NCBI RefSeq assembly: GCF_003584645.1
Contig: NZ_AP017928.1
Location: 212,981-276,980, forward strand
DNA: 64,000 nucleotides
Direction: 5' to 3'
From: Methylocaldum marinum
Lineage (GTDB): Bacteria > Pseudomonadota > Gammaproteobacteria > Methylococcales > Methylococcaceae
Shown here: positions 34,958 to 43,795 of the stretch, piece after piece
Numbering within the stretch: position 1 is the first letter of the stretch
Layout: every line of letters begins with the position of its first letter
Position numbers and translations under genes: made by a program
Notes under the pieces: generated by a model
Databases searched by the model: none
Seen by the model: only the letters and a program-made list of their open reading frames with translations
What the model was told of the DNA's origin: nothing

Positions 34958-35188
34958 TTATGGTTCCTTTTTTCGGATGGTAATTTCAGAACCTGAGGCG
35001 GTCTCGGTTATGTTCAGCAATTCGATCGCGCCGCGCGACGCGAAAATCTTGAAATCTTCCGGCGCTTGAGGATCGGTGCACAGCAAACGCAACACTGTTC
35101 CGGAAGCAGATACTGCTAATTTCTGTTTTATACGCAAAATCGGGATGGGACACATAAGACCAGTTAGATCGATAGTTTCAGCTTGCAT
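34958..35188 (-). CDS. TusA-family sulfurtransferase
   Basis: A 76-residue protein with the full TusA signature IDLTGLMCPIPILRIKQKL; the cysteine of CPxP carries persulfide. The rest (TVLRLLCTDPQAPEDFKIFA) is also typical. TusA proteins take sulfur from a cysteine desulfurase and hand it to DsrE/TusD-type partners. A second possible partner set, TusD/C/B-like, and a desulfurase are encoded in the divergent operon at 47541-50445. This suggests a dedicated relay and not tRNA thiolation alone. Confidence 0.9.
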   Translation of the reverse strand: MQAETIDLTGLMCPIPILRIKQKLAVSASGTVLRLLCTDPQAPEDFKIFASRGAIELLNITETASGSEITIRKKEP

Positions 35189-35219
35189 AAGGAATCTCCA
35201 TTTACGACATATTCAAATT

Positions 35220-35408
35220 TTATGATTCACTTAGGGGGTGTGTGCGATGCCGCTTGACGGCTTTGTCAGGCCGGGCCGTCAGGAAGCGGCCAGCATAGCT
35301 CATGCGCTCCGCAACCATTCCGGCTCTTGTATGTCCGGGCGCCTCGCTGCGTTTTCCACCCGCCTTTTTGGAGTCTGAGCTCGAGTCTCTGTTTAAATGT
35401 CGTGCCAT
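35220..35408 (-). CDS. Small basic hypothetical protein
   Basis: A 62-residue, strongly basic and polar frame (MARHLNRDSSSDSKKAGGKR...RHRTHPLSES) between the TusA and SnoaL-like genes, same strand. Composition is compatible with a disordered protein, but it could be a chance frame. No family recognised. Confidence 0.3.
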   Translation of the reverse strand: MARHLNRDSSSDSKKAGGKRSEAPGHTRAGMVAERMSYAGRFLTARPDKAVKRHRTHPLSES

Positions 35409-35524
35409 GAAAGCCGACTTGCTTAATCCTAGAAGCGGTCAATTTCCGTTTCTAGGATTATGTATTATGCTACGTTGACTCATATGCTGTTGTGCAGAGG
35501 GTCAACTGTTCCGGCGTGGAGTTC

Positions 35525-36004
35525 CTATTGCGACTCGCGGGTCAACTCGAGAACCTGGCCGAGTACTGCTTTCTGATAACTCGCCAAAAGGCTGGGATAT
35601 TCCACTGAGCCGTGATGGTGCATCTGGCGCCATTTCCCGTCACGACGGACGAATAGGCGTGAGGTCCTGATCTCCAGCGGGACCCGCTCTCCCGATGCGT
35701 CGCAATAACCCCGCTCCCGGCCGACCGCTAGCGCGAAGCTATCTTGCTCCTGCAGGGTATAATCGTAGAACTCGACGTAGACATTTACTCCACTGGCGAA
35801 AAGCTTTTCGTAACCACCGCGTATCTCGGGCCATCCACGTCGGATACCGCCGATTGGGTTATCCATACTCGGCTCATCGGACGGGAGCCAGACAGTTTCC
35901 ATCAACGTGATGTCCTTTTGATTGAATGCCCGGTAGAAAGTATTCAATGCCTCCGCTGCACTGTTCAGTGTGCAGCCCGCGTCGGCTCCAGTAATGATTT
36001 TCAT
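35525..36004 (-). CDS. SnoaL/NTF2-like protein
   Basis: A 159-residue cone-shaped NTF2-fold protein, start chosen at ATG 36004 with GAGGGG upstream. ALNTFYRAFNQKDITLMETV and the later RLFVRRDGKWRQMHHHGSVE are typical of the SnoaL_3 group, which includes isomerases, hydrolases and ligand-binding subunits. Its start is 17 bases from the stop of the DsrE gene, so they are co-transcribed. In biosynthetic clusters such proteins often act on the growing product; that is an inference here. Confidence 0.8.
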   Translation of the reverse strand: MKIITGADAGCTLNSAAEALNTFYRAFNQKDITLMETVWLPSDEPSMDNPIGGIRRGWPEIRGGYEKLFASGVNVYVEFYDYTLQEQDSFALAVGRERGYCDASGERVPLEIRTSRLFVRRDGKWRQMHHHGSVEYPSLLASYQKAVLGQVLELTRESQ

Positions 36005-36021
36005 GGTGTTATGCCCCTCAC

Positions 36022-36384
36022 TCAGAATAACCATACTCGATAACCGGCATCCTCGAGCCCGAGGATATCAATTTGGCCAAAACTTTCTTGCGGTCCGGAA
36101 ATCAGGCTACAGACTTGTCCCGCCGACTCGGCGTGGCCGAATGCCCGGGCGCAATTCTCACAAGCGCCTCTAATGACCTCTTGCCGCAGAAGATCGTCAA
36201 ATAGACCATGCATAGCGTGGTCCGGCTGGGCCAGCGCGGCCGGCCAGAAGGTTCCTTCGGCCGCGAAGTAAACCTCCGCAACATCCCCACGATGAAGAGC
36301 CTGTTTGGCATGGACCAGGGCGTGGAAAACCCTCCCGGTTTCGCCGGAGCCCGAATACACCACAAATGCATGTTTCTTGGACAT
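36022..36384 (-). CDS. DsrE-family protein
   Basis: A 120-residue DsrE/YchN-fold protein. The start at ATG 36384 gives the usual N-terminal strand (KKHAFVVYSGSGETGRVFHA). The cysteine pair in RGACENCARAFG is a plausible persulfide-carrying site. DsrE proteins exchange sulfur with TusA. It sits with tusA-like, SnoaL-like and tautomerase genes on the minus strand, opposite to the TusD/C/B-like operon. Confidence 0.8.
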   Translation of the reverse strand: MSKKHAFVVYSGSGETGRVFHALVHAKQALHRGDVAEVYFAAEGTFWPAALAQPDHAMHGLFDDLLRQEVIRGACENCARAFGHAESAGQVCSLISGPQESFGQIDILGLEDAGYRVWLF

Positions 36385-36550
36385 TATAGATTTCTCCGTA
36401 GTATGTAAGGAAATGCCAACTGCGCGGCCGCCGCTCCCGTTAGAATAATCGCCTTGGCTATTACTCTCGGCGGCTTTCGTATATCTGGTCCCCACTGCCC
36501 CGTTCGAGCGACTCGATCTGTCCCACTTGAATTTAACTGCCGTCAAGGTC

Positions 36551-36754
36551 TTATAGGCGGGACTTCCGGAGTTCCGTGACGCTTTGGCCCCCAATGCCCC
36601 AGTTATCGGTTTCGATTTCATCGATCACCACTACCGTGGTTTGAGGGTTTTTACCTAATACTTCCATCAATAAATGGGTGACTCCTTGTATCAGTGCTGC
36701 TTTTTGCTCCGCAGTCGCACCTTCACGGGTAATTCTGATATTTACATAAGGCAT
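36551..36754 (-). CDS. 4-oxalocrotonate tautomerase-like protein
   Basis: A 67-residue protein. The ATG at 36754 places proline at position 2, which becomes the catalytic amino-terminal Pro1 after methionine removal. VNIRITREGATAEQKAALI and TVVVIDEIETDNWGIGG are characteristic of the 4-OT subfamily. Such small enzymes catalyse keto-enol tautomerisation and are frequent in degradative or natural-product clusters. It is the first gene of the leftward tautomerase-DsrE-SnoaL-TusA group. Confidence 0.88.
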   Translation of the reverse strand: MPYVNIRITREGATAEQKAALIQGVTHLLMEVLGKNPQTTVVVIDEIETDNWGIGGQSVTELRKSRL

Positions 36755-37026
36755 TGGTCTGATCCTTTTGATATTAGATACTTGCATGATGGACGAGATT
36801 GCGAACGATCCTCGTGGGACACTGAAAAATGTACAACAGGCGAATGACAAGTTTACGAGAGCGCTTGACGGTCCCGGAAAGCGGAGAGTGGCTCGCGGAC
36901 TCTCCTGTCTTGTTGGGATTCTGGCTATCTCGCCGACGTTTCATCAAACACAAAACGTCTTCGTTTTCTGCCCCGAGAAAGACTGTCGCGTTGCAGTGCG
37001 TTCCAGTGTGTGATGATTGCCTGTCT

Positions 37027-37164
37027 TTAGTCCATCTTAGGCAGCAGTGCTGCGATCAAACCGGGCGCGTCATCGGGTTTGAGATCGATTCGCTGGTTCT
37101 TGCCGATCAGATGAAAATTCAAGCTCTTTAGACTCACGAGCGGATTTGCCCAACTAAGAGGCAT
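37027..37164 (-). CDS. Very small hypothetical protein
   Basis: A frame of 45 residues (MPLSWANPLVSLKSLNFHLIGKNQRIDLKPDDAPGLIAALLPKMD) with natural composition and a PH-like beta-strand pattern, lying just downstream of cysE on the same strand. It could also begin further upstream inside cysE. Family not recognised. Confidence 0.35.
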   Translation of the reverse strand: MPLSWANPLVSLKSLNFHLIGKNQRIDLKPDDAPGLIAALLPKMD

Positions 37165-37183
37165 GAGCCGCCTATCTATGCCG

Positions 37184-37750
37184 TTAAGCGGACCGCGACA
37201 GGCTCCCGGAATTCCGAATCGGTTCACTGGCGTTCTGGGGCGATTTTAGCCATTGACCGGGATTGCCAACCACGGTGACACCGGCGGGCACGTTCTTTAA
37301 AACCACGGCGTTCGACCCGATGCGTGCTTCATCGCCCACTTCTATCGGCCCGAGCACCTTTGCGCCGGCACCAATGAGTACGCCGTTGCCGATGGTCGGA
37401 TGGCGTTTGCCTTTTTTCCAACTCGTGCCGCCCAGAGTGACACCCTGGTACAGTGTGCAATCGTCCCCCATGACGACAGTCTCGCCGATGACGACACCCA
37501 TGCCGTGGTCGATGAACGTGCGGCGACCAATCTTAGCTCCCGGATGGATTTCGATCCCGGTTAGTCCACGTGCGAGATGAGCCAAAAAACGCGCCGGCCA
37601 ATGCCAGCCCATATTCCATAGGCGATGACTGACACGATGGATCAGAACGGCATGGACGCCCGGGTACGTAGTCAGAATTTCGAGATAAGATTTGGCCGCC
37701 GGGTCACGTTCAAAAATATAGCCAAATTCTTCTTTGATTCTTTTCAACAT
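37184..37750 (-). CDS. cysE: Serine O-acetyltransferase CysE
   Basis: A 188-residue, short-type serine acetyltransferase. After an alpha-helical N-terminal part comes the left-handed beta helix of hexapeptide repeats with [33 protein letters not shown] and [20 protein letters not shown], including the catalytic Asp-His pair. It makes O-acetylserine from serine and acetyl-CoA, the precursor of cysteine. Standing between the sulfur-transfer genes and the aaRS-like operon, it probably supplies cysteine to the pathway inferred here. Confidence 0.93.
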   Translation of the reverse strand: MLKRIKEEFGYIFERDPAAKSYLEILTTYPGVHAVLIHRVSHRLWNMGWHWPARFLAHLARGLTGIEIHPGAKIGRRTFIDHGMGVVIGETVVMGDDCTLYQGVTLGGTSWKKGKRHPTIGNGVLIGAGAKVLGPIEVGDEARIGSNAVVLKNVPAGVTVVGNPGQWLKSPQNASEPIRNSGSLSRSA

Positions 37751-38554
37751 AAATTTTGAGGTTTTCCAGACTGCGCGTTTTCATGGGTCACTTAGACAAG
37801 ACCCAACTTATGCCGGGAAGAGGCAGGCCGTAATCGTCCCGAGCAGAGTCAGCGGTAGGCTATCCAATTACCAGATGCTTGAAAAGAAGGAACAAATAGG
37901 ATAGAGGGTATTCGGATAACCACTTGGTTACCTATTTTGCGGTTCCTCAAGTGTAGTTCTTTAAACTTCGCGGACTTTCCGTTCAGAATCCCGTCCTATC
38001 GCCATCTTGGTGAGCATTTAAAAAATCAATGTAAAGTTCCTTCGGATCAAACCCTCTTACGGTAGGTTAAGTTTTTTTGGCCATAGTCATGTGGTTATGG
38101 CTCAACGCCTTTCCGCCGAATTATCACTTGGTGTGCATCTGCCGGCCTACACGGTGACGGCGGTACAAGTCTGGTCCATCGGTCGAGACAAAACGCTTAT
38201 ACGATACTTTTTGAAGAAGAGTATAGTCGGTATCAAACAACACACTATCTAATAGTTTTCTCAGTTCTTTATATTCAAAAAATAATCCGCTACGATAGAA
38301 AAACACAGTAACTAGATCTCGTTGCGCCTACGCTATAAAAGTAAATCTGAAGTTATGGTCGATAAGTTTTTGTATAAAATCGATCAACGCTCATTTCAGT
38401 CTTGTGAATTCGCTAGCCATAAATGAATGAAGTGTGTGATATCGGCTATCGAGAAAGCATGGTTTATGGCGCACATCTAGCGGGTTGGCGTGAGCAGTCG
38501 GTCTCCAGAGCGCTGCTGGCCACGTAAAACGTAATAGTACTACAGGAAACGAGT
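37751..38554. promoter_or_regulatory. Divergent promoter region of the sulfur/aaRS cluster
   Basis: About 800 bases between the leftward cysE gene and the rightward aaRS-like gene. The stretch 38260-38400 is AT-rich and is the likely promoter zone for the right operon. A 60-residue reverse frame at 38124-38306 has no ribosome-binding site that I trust. No operator motif could be identified. Confidence 0.4.
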
Positions 38555-39663
38555 ATGAGTACGGATTCATTGGGATCCAATATTGCAATGGCCGACATAT
38601 CGAGCGGGTTTATAAAAGGTTGGCTTGAAAGTATCGAGTTTGACCAGGAGGATACGTATATAACTTTGCGGCGTGACGGACACTGCCATCGGATCCTTTG
38701 CCAGGCCGATCGTTCCTCCATATCGGAGGTTACTCCTCAAAGCATTGTCGAACTCACGATTTCGGCAGACGGTGACAAGTTGGTAGCCAATCATATTTCC
38801 GTCATTCATCGTGCGGAACCGCTCCCGATAGATCTCGATGCTCATGACGTGCTTGATCTGAACTTCCGCCATCTTACTATCAGAACAAGACGCATACAGG
38901 CGGCTGCGAAGTTCAGGCATCTGGTTCAGAAATATGCTCGTGAATATCTCGACGGTATAGGCTGCATCAATGTGCAAACCCCTATCATCACGGAAGCATC
39001 TTGTGTGTGCAGCGGCAGCGTTTTTACTTTTCCCTATTACGGCAAGCGGATAGGCACACTCATCCAAAGTCCATGGATGTATGCAGACGTACTAACCACG
39101 TCACTCGAACGCATATACGCATTAAATCCATCCTTCCGGCGCGAAAACGATGCCACCAATATCCATCTTGTGGAGATCTGGCAATTACAGGTGGATATTG
39201 CGTGGGCCACTAACGCCGATATTCTGCGGATTGAAGAAGATCTGATCCGGTATATCGCAAACAATTTGCTGGAACATCACGCTTCGCTCTATGCCGAGGC
39301 CGGTCTATCACCCAAGCATTTGGCAAATTTATACAAGCCATTTGAACGGGTCACCTACGAAGAAACTATTTCAATGTTGAACAAGAAAGGTGAGTCGATT
39401 ACGTATGGCGATGACTATTCAAAGCTGCAAAGCGAGGTATTGGCAAGCGCTTTCGATCGGCCGTTTTTCATCGTCAATTATCCGCAAAGCTTGAAAAACT
39501 TCTGGTTTACAGTATATGCAGACAGACCCGATCTGACGCCGTCGAATGACCTATTTGCTCACACCGGACACGGCGAATTGATCGGGGGCGGAACTCGGGT
39601 ATCTGACGCCGATCAGTTACGCCGAAATCTGGAGTACTTCGGACACGATGAAGAGGAGTTTAA

Positions 39664-41042
39664 CAGGCTGTTGATTTTCTCGGCCCCGGAAGCCGCATGA
39701 ATTCGTTGGATGGATCGCATAAAATAGGCATAACCGATTGTTTGTCATGGCAAAATGATATCATTTCAAGATACTTTGGACTCTTTCATGCGCGGCGCCG
39801 ACATCACCCAGCAAGAACTCTTCAGCTACCGAACCTTGGAAGACCGGATTCCCAAGGATCATCCCCTTCGGAAGCTCCGGGCCGTGGTCGACATTCTGCT
39901 GACCACGCTGGACTCGGAATTTGATGCCCTCTATGCCCGGACCGGCCGGGAATCGATTCCGCCGGAGCGGCTGCTGCGCGCCAGTCTCATCCAAGTCTTG
40001 TTCTCTGTCCGCTCCGAGCGGCAGTTGGTCCAGCAGATCGAATTCAATCTTTTGTACCGCTGGTTTGTCGGGCTGACCCTGGATGCCGAGGTCTGGGACC
40101 ACTCCACCTTCAGCGCCAACCGGGATCGGTTGCTGAACGAGCGGATTTCCCGGCTGTTTTTCGAGCGGGTCGTGTTGCTGGCGGAATGGCAGGACCTTTT
40201 GTCGGACGAGCATTTCTCGGTGGACGGCACGCTGATCCAGGCGTGGGCCTCCATGAAGAGCTTTGTGAAAAAGGATGGCAGCTCGCCTCCGCCGGAGGAC
40301 GGCGGCCGGAATCCGTCCGTCGATTTCAAGGGCGAAAAGCGCTCCAACGCGACCCACGCCTCGACCACTGATCCGGAGGCTCGCCTTTACAAGAAAAGCG
40401 AAGGGGATAAAGCTCAACTGTGCTTCATGGGCCATGCCCTGATGGAAAACCGGACCGGCCTGGTCGTGGATGTCGAGGTGACTCACGCCACCGGCACGGC
40501 GGAACGGGACGCGGCCAAGATCATGATCGGTCGCACCGTCACGAAGCCCGGCGCGACGGTCGGGGCGGACAAGGCTTACGACGTGCCGGAGTTCGTGCAA
40601 GCTCTCCGGGAGCAGCGGGTCACGCCGCATGTCGCCCGGAAGGAAAAAGGCTCCGCCATCGATGGCCGCACCACCCGACACGCCGGCTACCGGACCAGCC
40701 TGAAGAGGCGCAAGCGGGTGGAAGAAATCTTCGGGTGGTCGAAGACCGTGGGCGGGTTACGCCAGACCCGGTTCCGGGGTTTGAAGAAGGTGGCGGCCCA
40801 GACCGTGTTCACTTTCGCCGCCTACAACCTGACCCGGTTGGGTGGGCTGTTCGGCTGGCGATGGTCGACGGCCTAGGCGGGCGTCTGCCCAAAATTCGCC
40901 GAAAGGCGGCAAGAACCCCCAAGCGGGGGGATGAAAACCGGCTAGAACCGGGATTTCAGAGCTAAAAGGACCTTCAGCACTAAAAATTAAGCCGCCGATA
41001 AGGGGTAAAGCCGAAGGCATGGAGGCGAATTTCAACAGCCTG
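39664..41042 (+). mobile_element. IS5-family element (1379 bp) with TTAA target duplication
   Basis: Termini CAGGCTGTTGA and, at the right, TCAACAGCCTG. TTAA is present on both sides (39660-39663 and 41043-41046). Insertion into the aaRS-like gene is proven by the restored frame on removal. Confidence 0.9.
39755..40876 (+). CDS. IS5-family transposase (DUF772/DDE type)
   Basis: A 373-residue intact transposase. The N-terminal DUF772 domain (SYRTLEDRIPKDHPLRKLRA...SVRSERQLVQQIEFNLLYRW) is followed by the DDE domain: the first Asp in FSVDGTLIQAWAS, the second in GADKAYD and the Glu in KRVEEIFGWSK. The frame is uninterrupted, so the element may still be active. Confidence 0.93.
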   Translation: MISFQDTLDSFMRGADITQQELFSYRTLEDRIPKDHPLRKLRAVVDILLTTLDSEFDALYARTGRESIPPERLLRASLIQVLFSVRSERQLVQQIEFNLLYRWFVGLTLDAEVWDHSTFSANRDRLLNERISRLFFERVVLLAEWQDLLSDEHFSVDGTLIQAWASMKSFVKKDGSSPPPEDGGRNPSVDFKGEKRSNATHASTTDPEARLYKKSEGDKAQLCFMGHALMENRTGLVVDVEVTHATGTAERDAAKIMIGRTVTKPGATVGADKAYDVPEFVQALREQRVTPHVARKEKGSAIDGRTTRHAGYRTSLKRRKRVEEIFGWSKTVGGLRQTRFRGLKKVAAQTVFTFAAYNLTRLGGLFGWRWSTA

Positions 41043-41224
41043 TTAATTGGTTTCTCGATAGTCGCCGGTTCGGATGTGCCCCGCATTCAGGATTCTCCAT
41101 GGGGTTCGACAGAATTGTCGCGTTTTTCATGGGGGTAAGCGATATTCGTGAAGCGACCCTTTTTCCACGTGTTCCTTTTGGCCCGATAAAACCCTAATGA
41201 TCGATTCAAAGTGAAGGTTTTAAG

Positions 41225-42256
41225 ATGAAAATTAATACCAAGCTTCCGTCAGCCCTATTAGAGGCCGAGGTAGATTCAGTAGCTGCTTTCAAGCAGGCTC
41301 TGGACAGAGTGTTGCCGAAAGCAGAATCCCTGGCTAAGCGAGCTTTTTTGGACAATGATCGGCAAAGCTGGGAAGAGGTGCAGGAAGCGCTCTATGTCTT
41401 GAATACGGATGATATGGAACGGTTGACCGATCCGGCGAGCTGGCAAAGTATTTTGAATAAATGTATACGCAACATCTTGGAAAATATTCAGAATTCCGGA
41501 AGAACGCCTTACCAGCTGAAGCTGAAGGAGTCGTACACTTGTGATCGTGCGCTTCAATACCTCTATGAGGCCGCGACTGGGCATCGGATCAACACGCATC
41601 CGCTATTGATTTACATGGCTGAGAACGGTTTGCCTCAAGAAGTGGTCAGGACCTTTCTGGATAATTATTACGTCAATAACCGGCTTTTCCATTTACACCT
41701 CGCTACGCTCTGCCTTAATACCCCGCTGCATGCCCGCCACGATCTATCGACCAATCTTTATGATGAGCTGGGCGGCGACGAGGCTGAAATGGCTCATCCC
41801 TTATTGTTCCTGAGAAGCTATAACAGCATCGGTTTGTCCAAGGTAATTACGCCGCTAGCGGAGAGCATGTTCCTGCTAAATACCAAGGCCGCGTTTTCCC
41901 ATTTGTCGTCGGATTATCGAAAAGGTTTTGGTGGGTTCGGATTTATCGAAATCACGATGCCAAAACAGATGCGGTTCATTCTGGCCGGCCTGGAACGTTC
42001 GGGGTTGCCCAAGGCTGATTTGATTTTCTGGGACCTTCATATCACGGTGGACGAGCGCCATGGGGACACCTGGTTTGACGAGATGCGGGAGCTAATCACC
42101 ACGGAAGAAGATGCGAATATCATCTTTGATGGCGGCATGCGCCTCTTGGACGCGCGTGCGGCGTTCTATGACGGTGTCTGGCGTTACGCGCAGCCGCTTC
42201 TCGGCGTTCAGAGCACGCCGAGAAGGGCCGTAGCCTGCGAGGTTGGTGCGGTCTAA
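41225..42256 (+). CDS. Heme-oxygenase-like diiron oxidase (HDO, Haem_oxygenas_2 type)
   Basis: A 343-residue all-helical protein of the iron-containing redox enzyme family. Candidate iron ligands are E181 and H191 in NLYDELGGDEAEMAHPLL, and H272, D276 and H279 in FWDLHITVDERHGDTW; the spacing is that of UndA, BesC, SznF-type and FlcD-type HDOs. These use O2 for N-oxygenation, C-C cleavage or desaturation of amino-acid-derived substrates. It follows the aaRS-like gene by 27 bases. With the FMO at 44482 it is the likely chemical core of the pathway. The substrate is unknown. Confidence 0.85.
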   Translation: MKINTKLPSALLEAEVDSVAAFKQALDRVLPKAESLAKRAFLDNDRQSWEEVQEALYVLNTDDMERLTDPASWQSILNKCIRNILENIQNSGRTPYQLKLKESYTCDRALQYLYEAATGHRINTHPLLIYMAENGLPQEVVRTFLDNYYVNNRLFHLHLATLCLNTPLHARHDLSTNLYDELGGDEAEMAHPLLFLRSYNSIGLSKVITPLAESMFLLNTKAAFSHLSSDYRKGFGGFGFIEITMPKQMRFILAGLERSGLPKADLIFWDLHITVDERHGDTWFDEMRELITTEEDANIIFDGGMRLLDARAAFYDGVWRYAQPLLGVQSTPRRAVACEVGAV

Positions 42257-42376
42257 AACAGGGGAGTGTTCAGCCTAGCCGGCATGGTTCATCCAAACGC
42301 GGGATCGATGCGCGTTAGGGAAGCGATCATGGGCGGCCGGGCTGTTCACCGAGCAGGTCGCTACGTTTTATAGAAA

Positions 42377-42401
42377 AAAGAAAGACCCCAACGGGATGGG
42401 G
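42377..42401 (-). terminator. Hairpin followed by T-run on the minus strand
   Basis: Read on the minus strand, GGCCCCATCCCGTTGGGGTC forms a stem-loop and is followed by TTTCTTTTTT, the form of an intrinsic terminator. There is no minus-strand gene to its right, so it may act as a bidirectional or attenuating structure between the HDO and porin genes. Confidence 0.4.
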
Positions 42402-42472
42402 CCAGTTAGAGTCATAGACGGTCTGGATATGGATGGCCTTCGCGCTTGTCAGACCGCTTTTTGGGACCACCG

Positions 42473-43786
42473 ATGGCGTTTTCATATGTCCGCTGGATAT
42501 CTACTATATCGATATTGTTATATTCCCTTTCCGCCCGATCGGAGAATTGGCTAATGCGGGATGGCACGGAGCTTCCAGGCGCGAAAAAAACGCGGGTTGT
42601 TGGCCTGATTCAGCCAACCTATCAGTCGGACTATTCCGACGCGCTTTCCGATTTGGAGGGCAACGCGGAATCTTTAAATGATAAGCGGGCATTCTATTCG
42701 GGCATTGCACCAGGCTACAGTTCAACCTCGTCGTTTTATCTATTTCGAGTGCGGTTCGGCGTGCGTGGTTTGGTGGGAGAGCACGTAAACTACGAGCTTG
42801 TGGGAGAGTACGGGGCAAATGCCCTGACAACAATACCGGGCGGCAGCAACAACGTTGCTTTGGCGGAAGGTTCGGTGACGTTGAATTATATTCGAGGACT
42901 CCGAACCCGGTTTGGCTTGTTCAAGGTCCCTGGCTCGGAGGAATCCCTTCGCAGCGCTATCGATTACGTCAATTTTACTCAGGTCACCCAATTTCTGATC
43001 AACTCGCAGCCTCTGAAGTTCAGCGATGGACTTCTGGAATACGAAAGTAGTGGTTTGCCGGCGGTACCGCGATCAGGGGTGAGAGCCTTCCGGGACACCG
43101 GTGTTCAAATATTCGACGCTTTTTCACTGAATAACTTCGAATACGGCTACGCTTTTATGGTTGGGTCCGGGAATACGCTTAACCAGACCGATGACAATAA
43201 TCGCCTGACGCAATATGGCCGGCTGCAGATGTCCTATCTGTTTCATACCCCGAACTCGACTTTTAAGACAGAGAGGCCGGATTTTACCTTTTTTGTGTGG
43301 GGACAGCGGGATTTCCCCACGTTCGAAAACAAGTCCTATGAGCAAGAACGCTGGGGAACCGGGTTTACTTTTTTCCGCGACGGATACCACTTAAATGCAG
43401 AATACATGTACGGGCGCGGCATGATTTATCTAGCCCCTTACTATGTCAACGATCCGGGGCGCCTGTTCACGAGCAAGCGCAATGACGCATACGGCTGGTA
43501 TATAGACGTCGGTAAATTCATTACCAAGAATATTCAGCTGGAAGCTAGATATGATGTCTTCGAACAGGACGTTGAAAGTAATCCGTATTCGAGGGAGTTT
43601 AATACGCTAACCCTTGGTGCTCAGTATTACTTTAGCAGAAATACGCGGATTGCCGTGAATTATGAAATCAGAGATTACAAGCTCGGAGGGGGTAATGGCG
43701 GTGGTAGTATCGACAGCGCCAATGCGAAACGTGTCAGCGACGCGATCGGCAATCGGCTGGGTGTGCAGTTAACCTTGAAATTTTGA
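42473..43786 (+). CDS. Outer-membrane porin (phosphate-selective porin O/P-like)
   Basis: A 437-residue beta-barrel protein. I start it at ATG 42473 so that a signal peptide (SYVRWISTISILLYSLSARS) is formed. The remainder alternates hydrophobic and polar residues with aromatic girdles (FYLFRVRFGVRGLVGEHVNY, GLRTRFGLFKVP) and ends in phenylalanine (LGVQLTLKF), the usual barrel-assembly signal. It resembles OprO/OprP-type porins. Within this operon it may admit a precursor or take up the metal-bound product. The downstream HAD gene follows after nine bases. Confidence 0.8.
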   Translation: MAFSYVRWISTISILLYSLSARSENWLMRDGTELPGAKKTRVVGLIQPTYQSDYSDALSDLEGNAESLNDKRAFYSGIAPGYSSTSSFYLFRVRFGVRGLVGEHVNYELVGEYGANALTTIPGGSNNVALAEGSVTLNYIRGLRTRFGLFKVPGSEESLRSAIDYVNFTQVTQFLINSQPLKFSDGLLEYESSGLPAVPRSGVRAFRDTGVQIFDAFSLNNFEYGYAFMVGSGNTLNQTDDNNRLTQYGRLQMSYLFHTPNSTFKTERPDFTFFVWGQRDFPTFENKSYEQERWGTGFTFFRDGYHLNAEYMYGRGMIYLAPYYVNDPGRLFTSKRNDAYGWYIDVGKFITKNIQLEARYDVFEQDVESNPYSREFNTLTLGAQYYFSRNTRIAVNYEIRDYKLGGGNGGGSIDSANAKRVSDAIGNRLGVQLTLKF

Positions 43787-43795
43787 AGAAATGCC

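Larger units (their letters stand above)
38555..41197 (+). pseudogene. Asparaginyl-tRNA synthetase paralogue split by an IS
   Basis: The frame starts at ATG 38555 (AGGAAAC upstream) and runs as an AsnRS/AspRS-like class II protein: OB-fold N-terminus (GFIKGWLESI), motif 1 region, QSPWMYADVL, and motif 2 NPSFRREND. At HDEEEF it enters an IS. Removing 39664-41046 (IS plus one TTAA) continues it perfectly as FNWFLDSRRFGCAPHSGF and SMGFDRIVAFFMGVSDIRE (motif 3 with its Arg), ending PFGPIKP at 41197: 419 residues, full family length. Differences from housekeeping AsnRS (SPWMY for SPQxY, GFDR for GFER) suggest a specialised paralogue, perhaps activating Asn/Asp for small-molecule synthesis. Confidence 0.88.

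Noticed and set aside
38124-38306. 60-residue minus-strand frame in the divergent promoter region
   Set aside because: No ribosome-binding site that I could accept and no similarity; more likely promoter DNA.
39761-40681. 306-residue minus-strand frame
   Set aside because: It is antisense to the intact IS5 transposase and has no recognisable motif.
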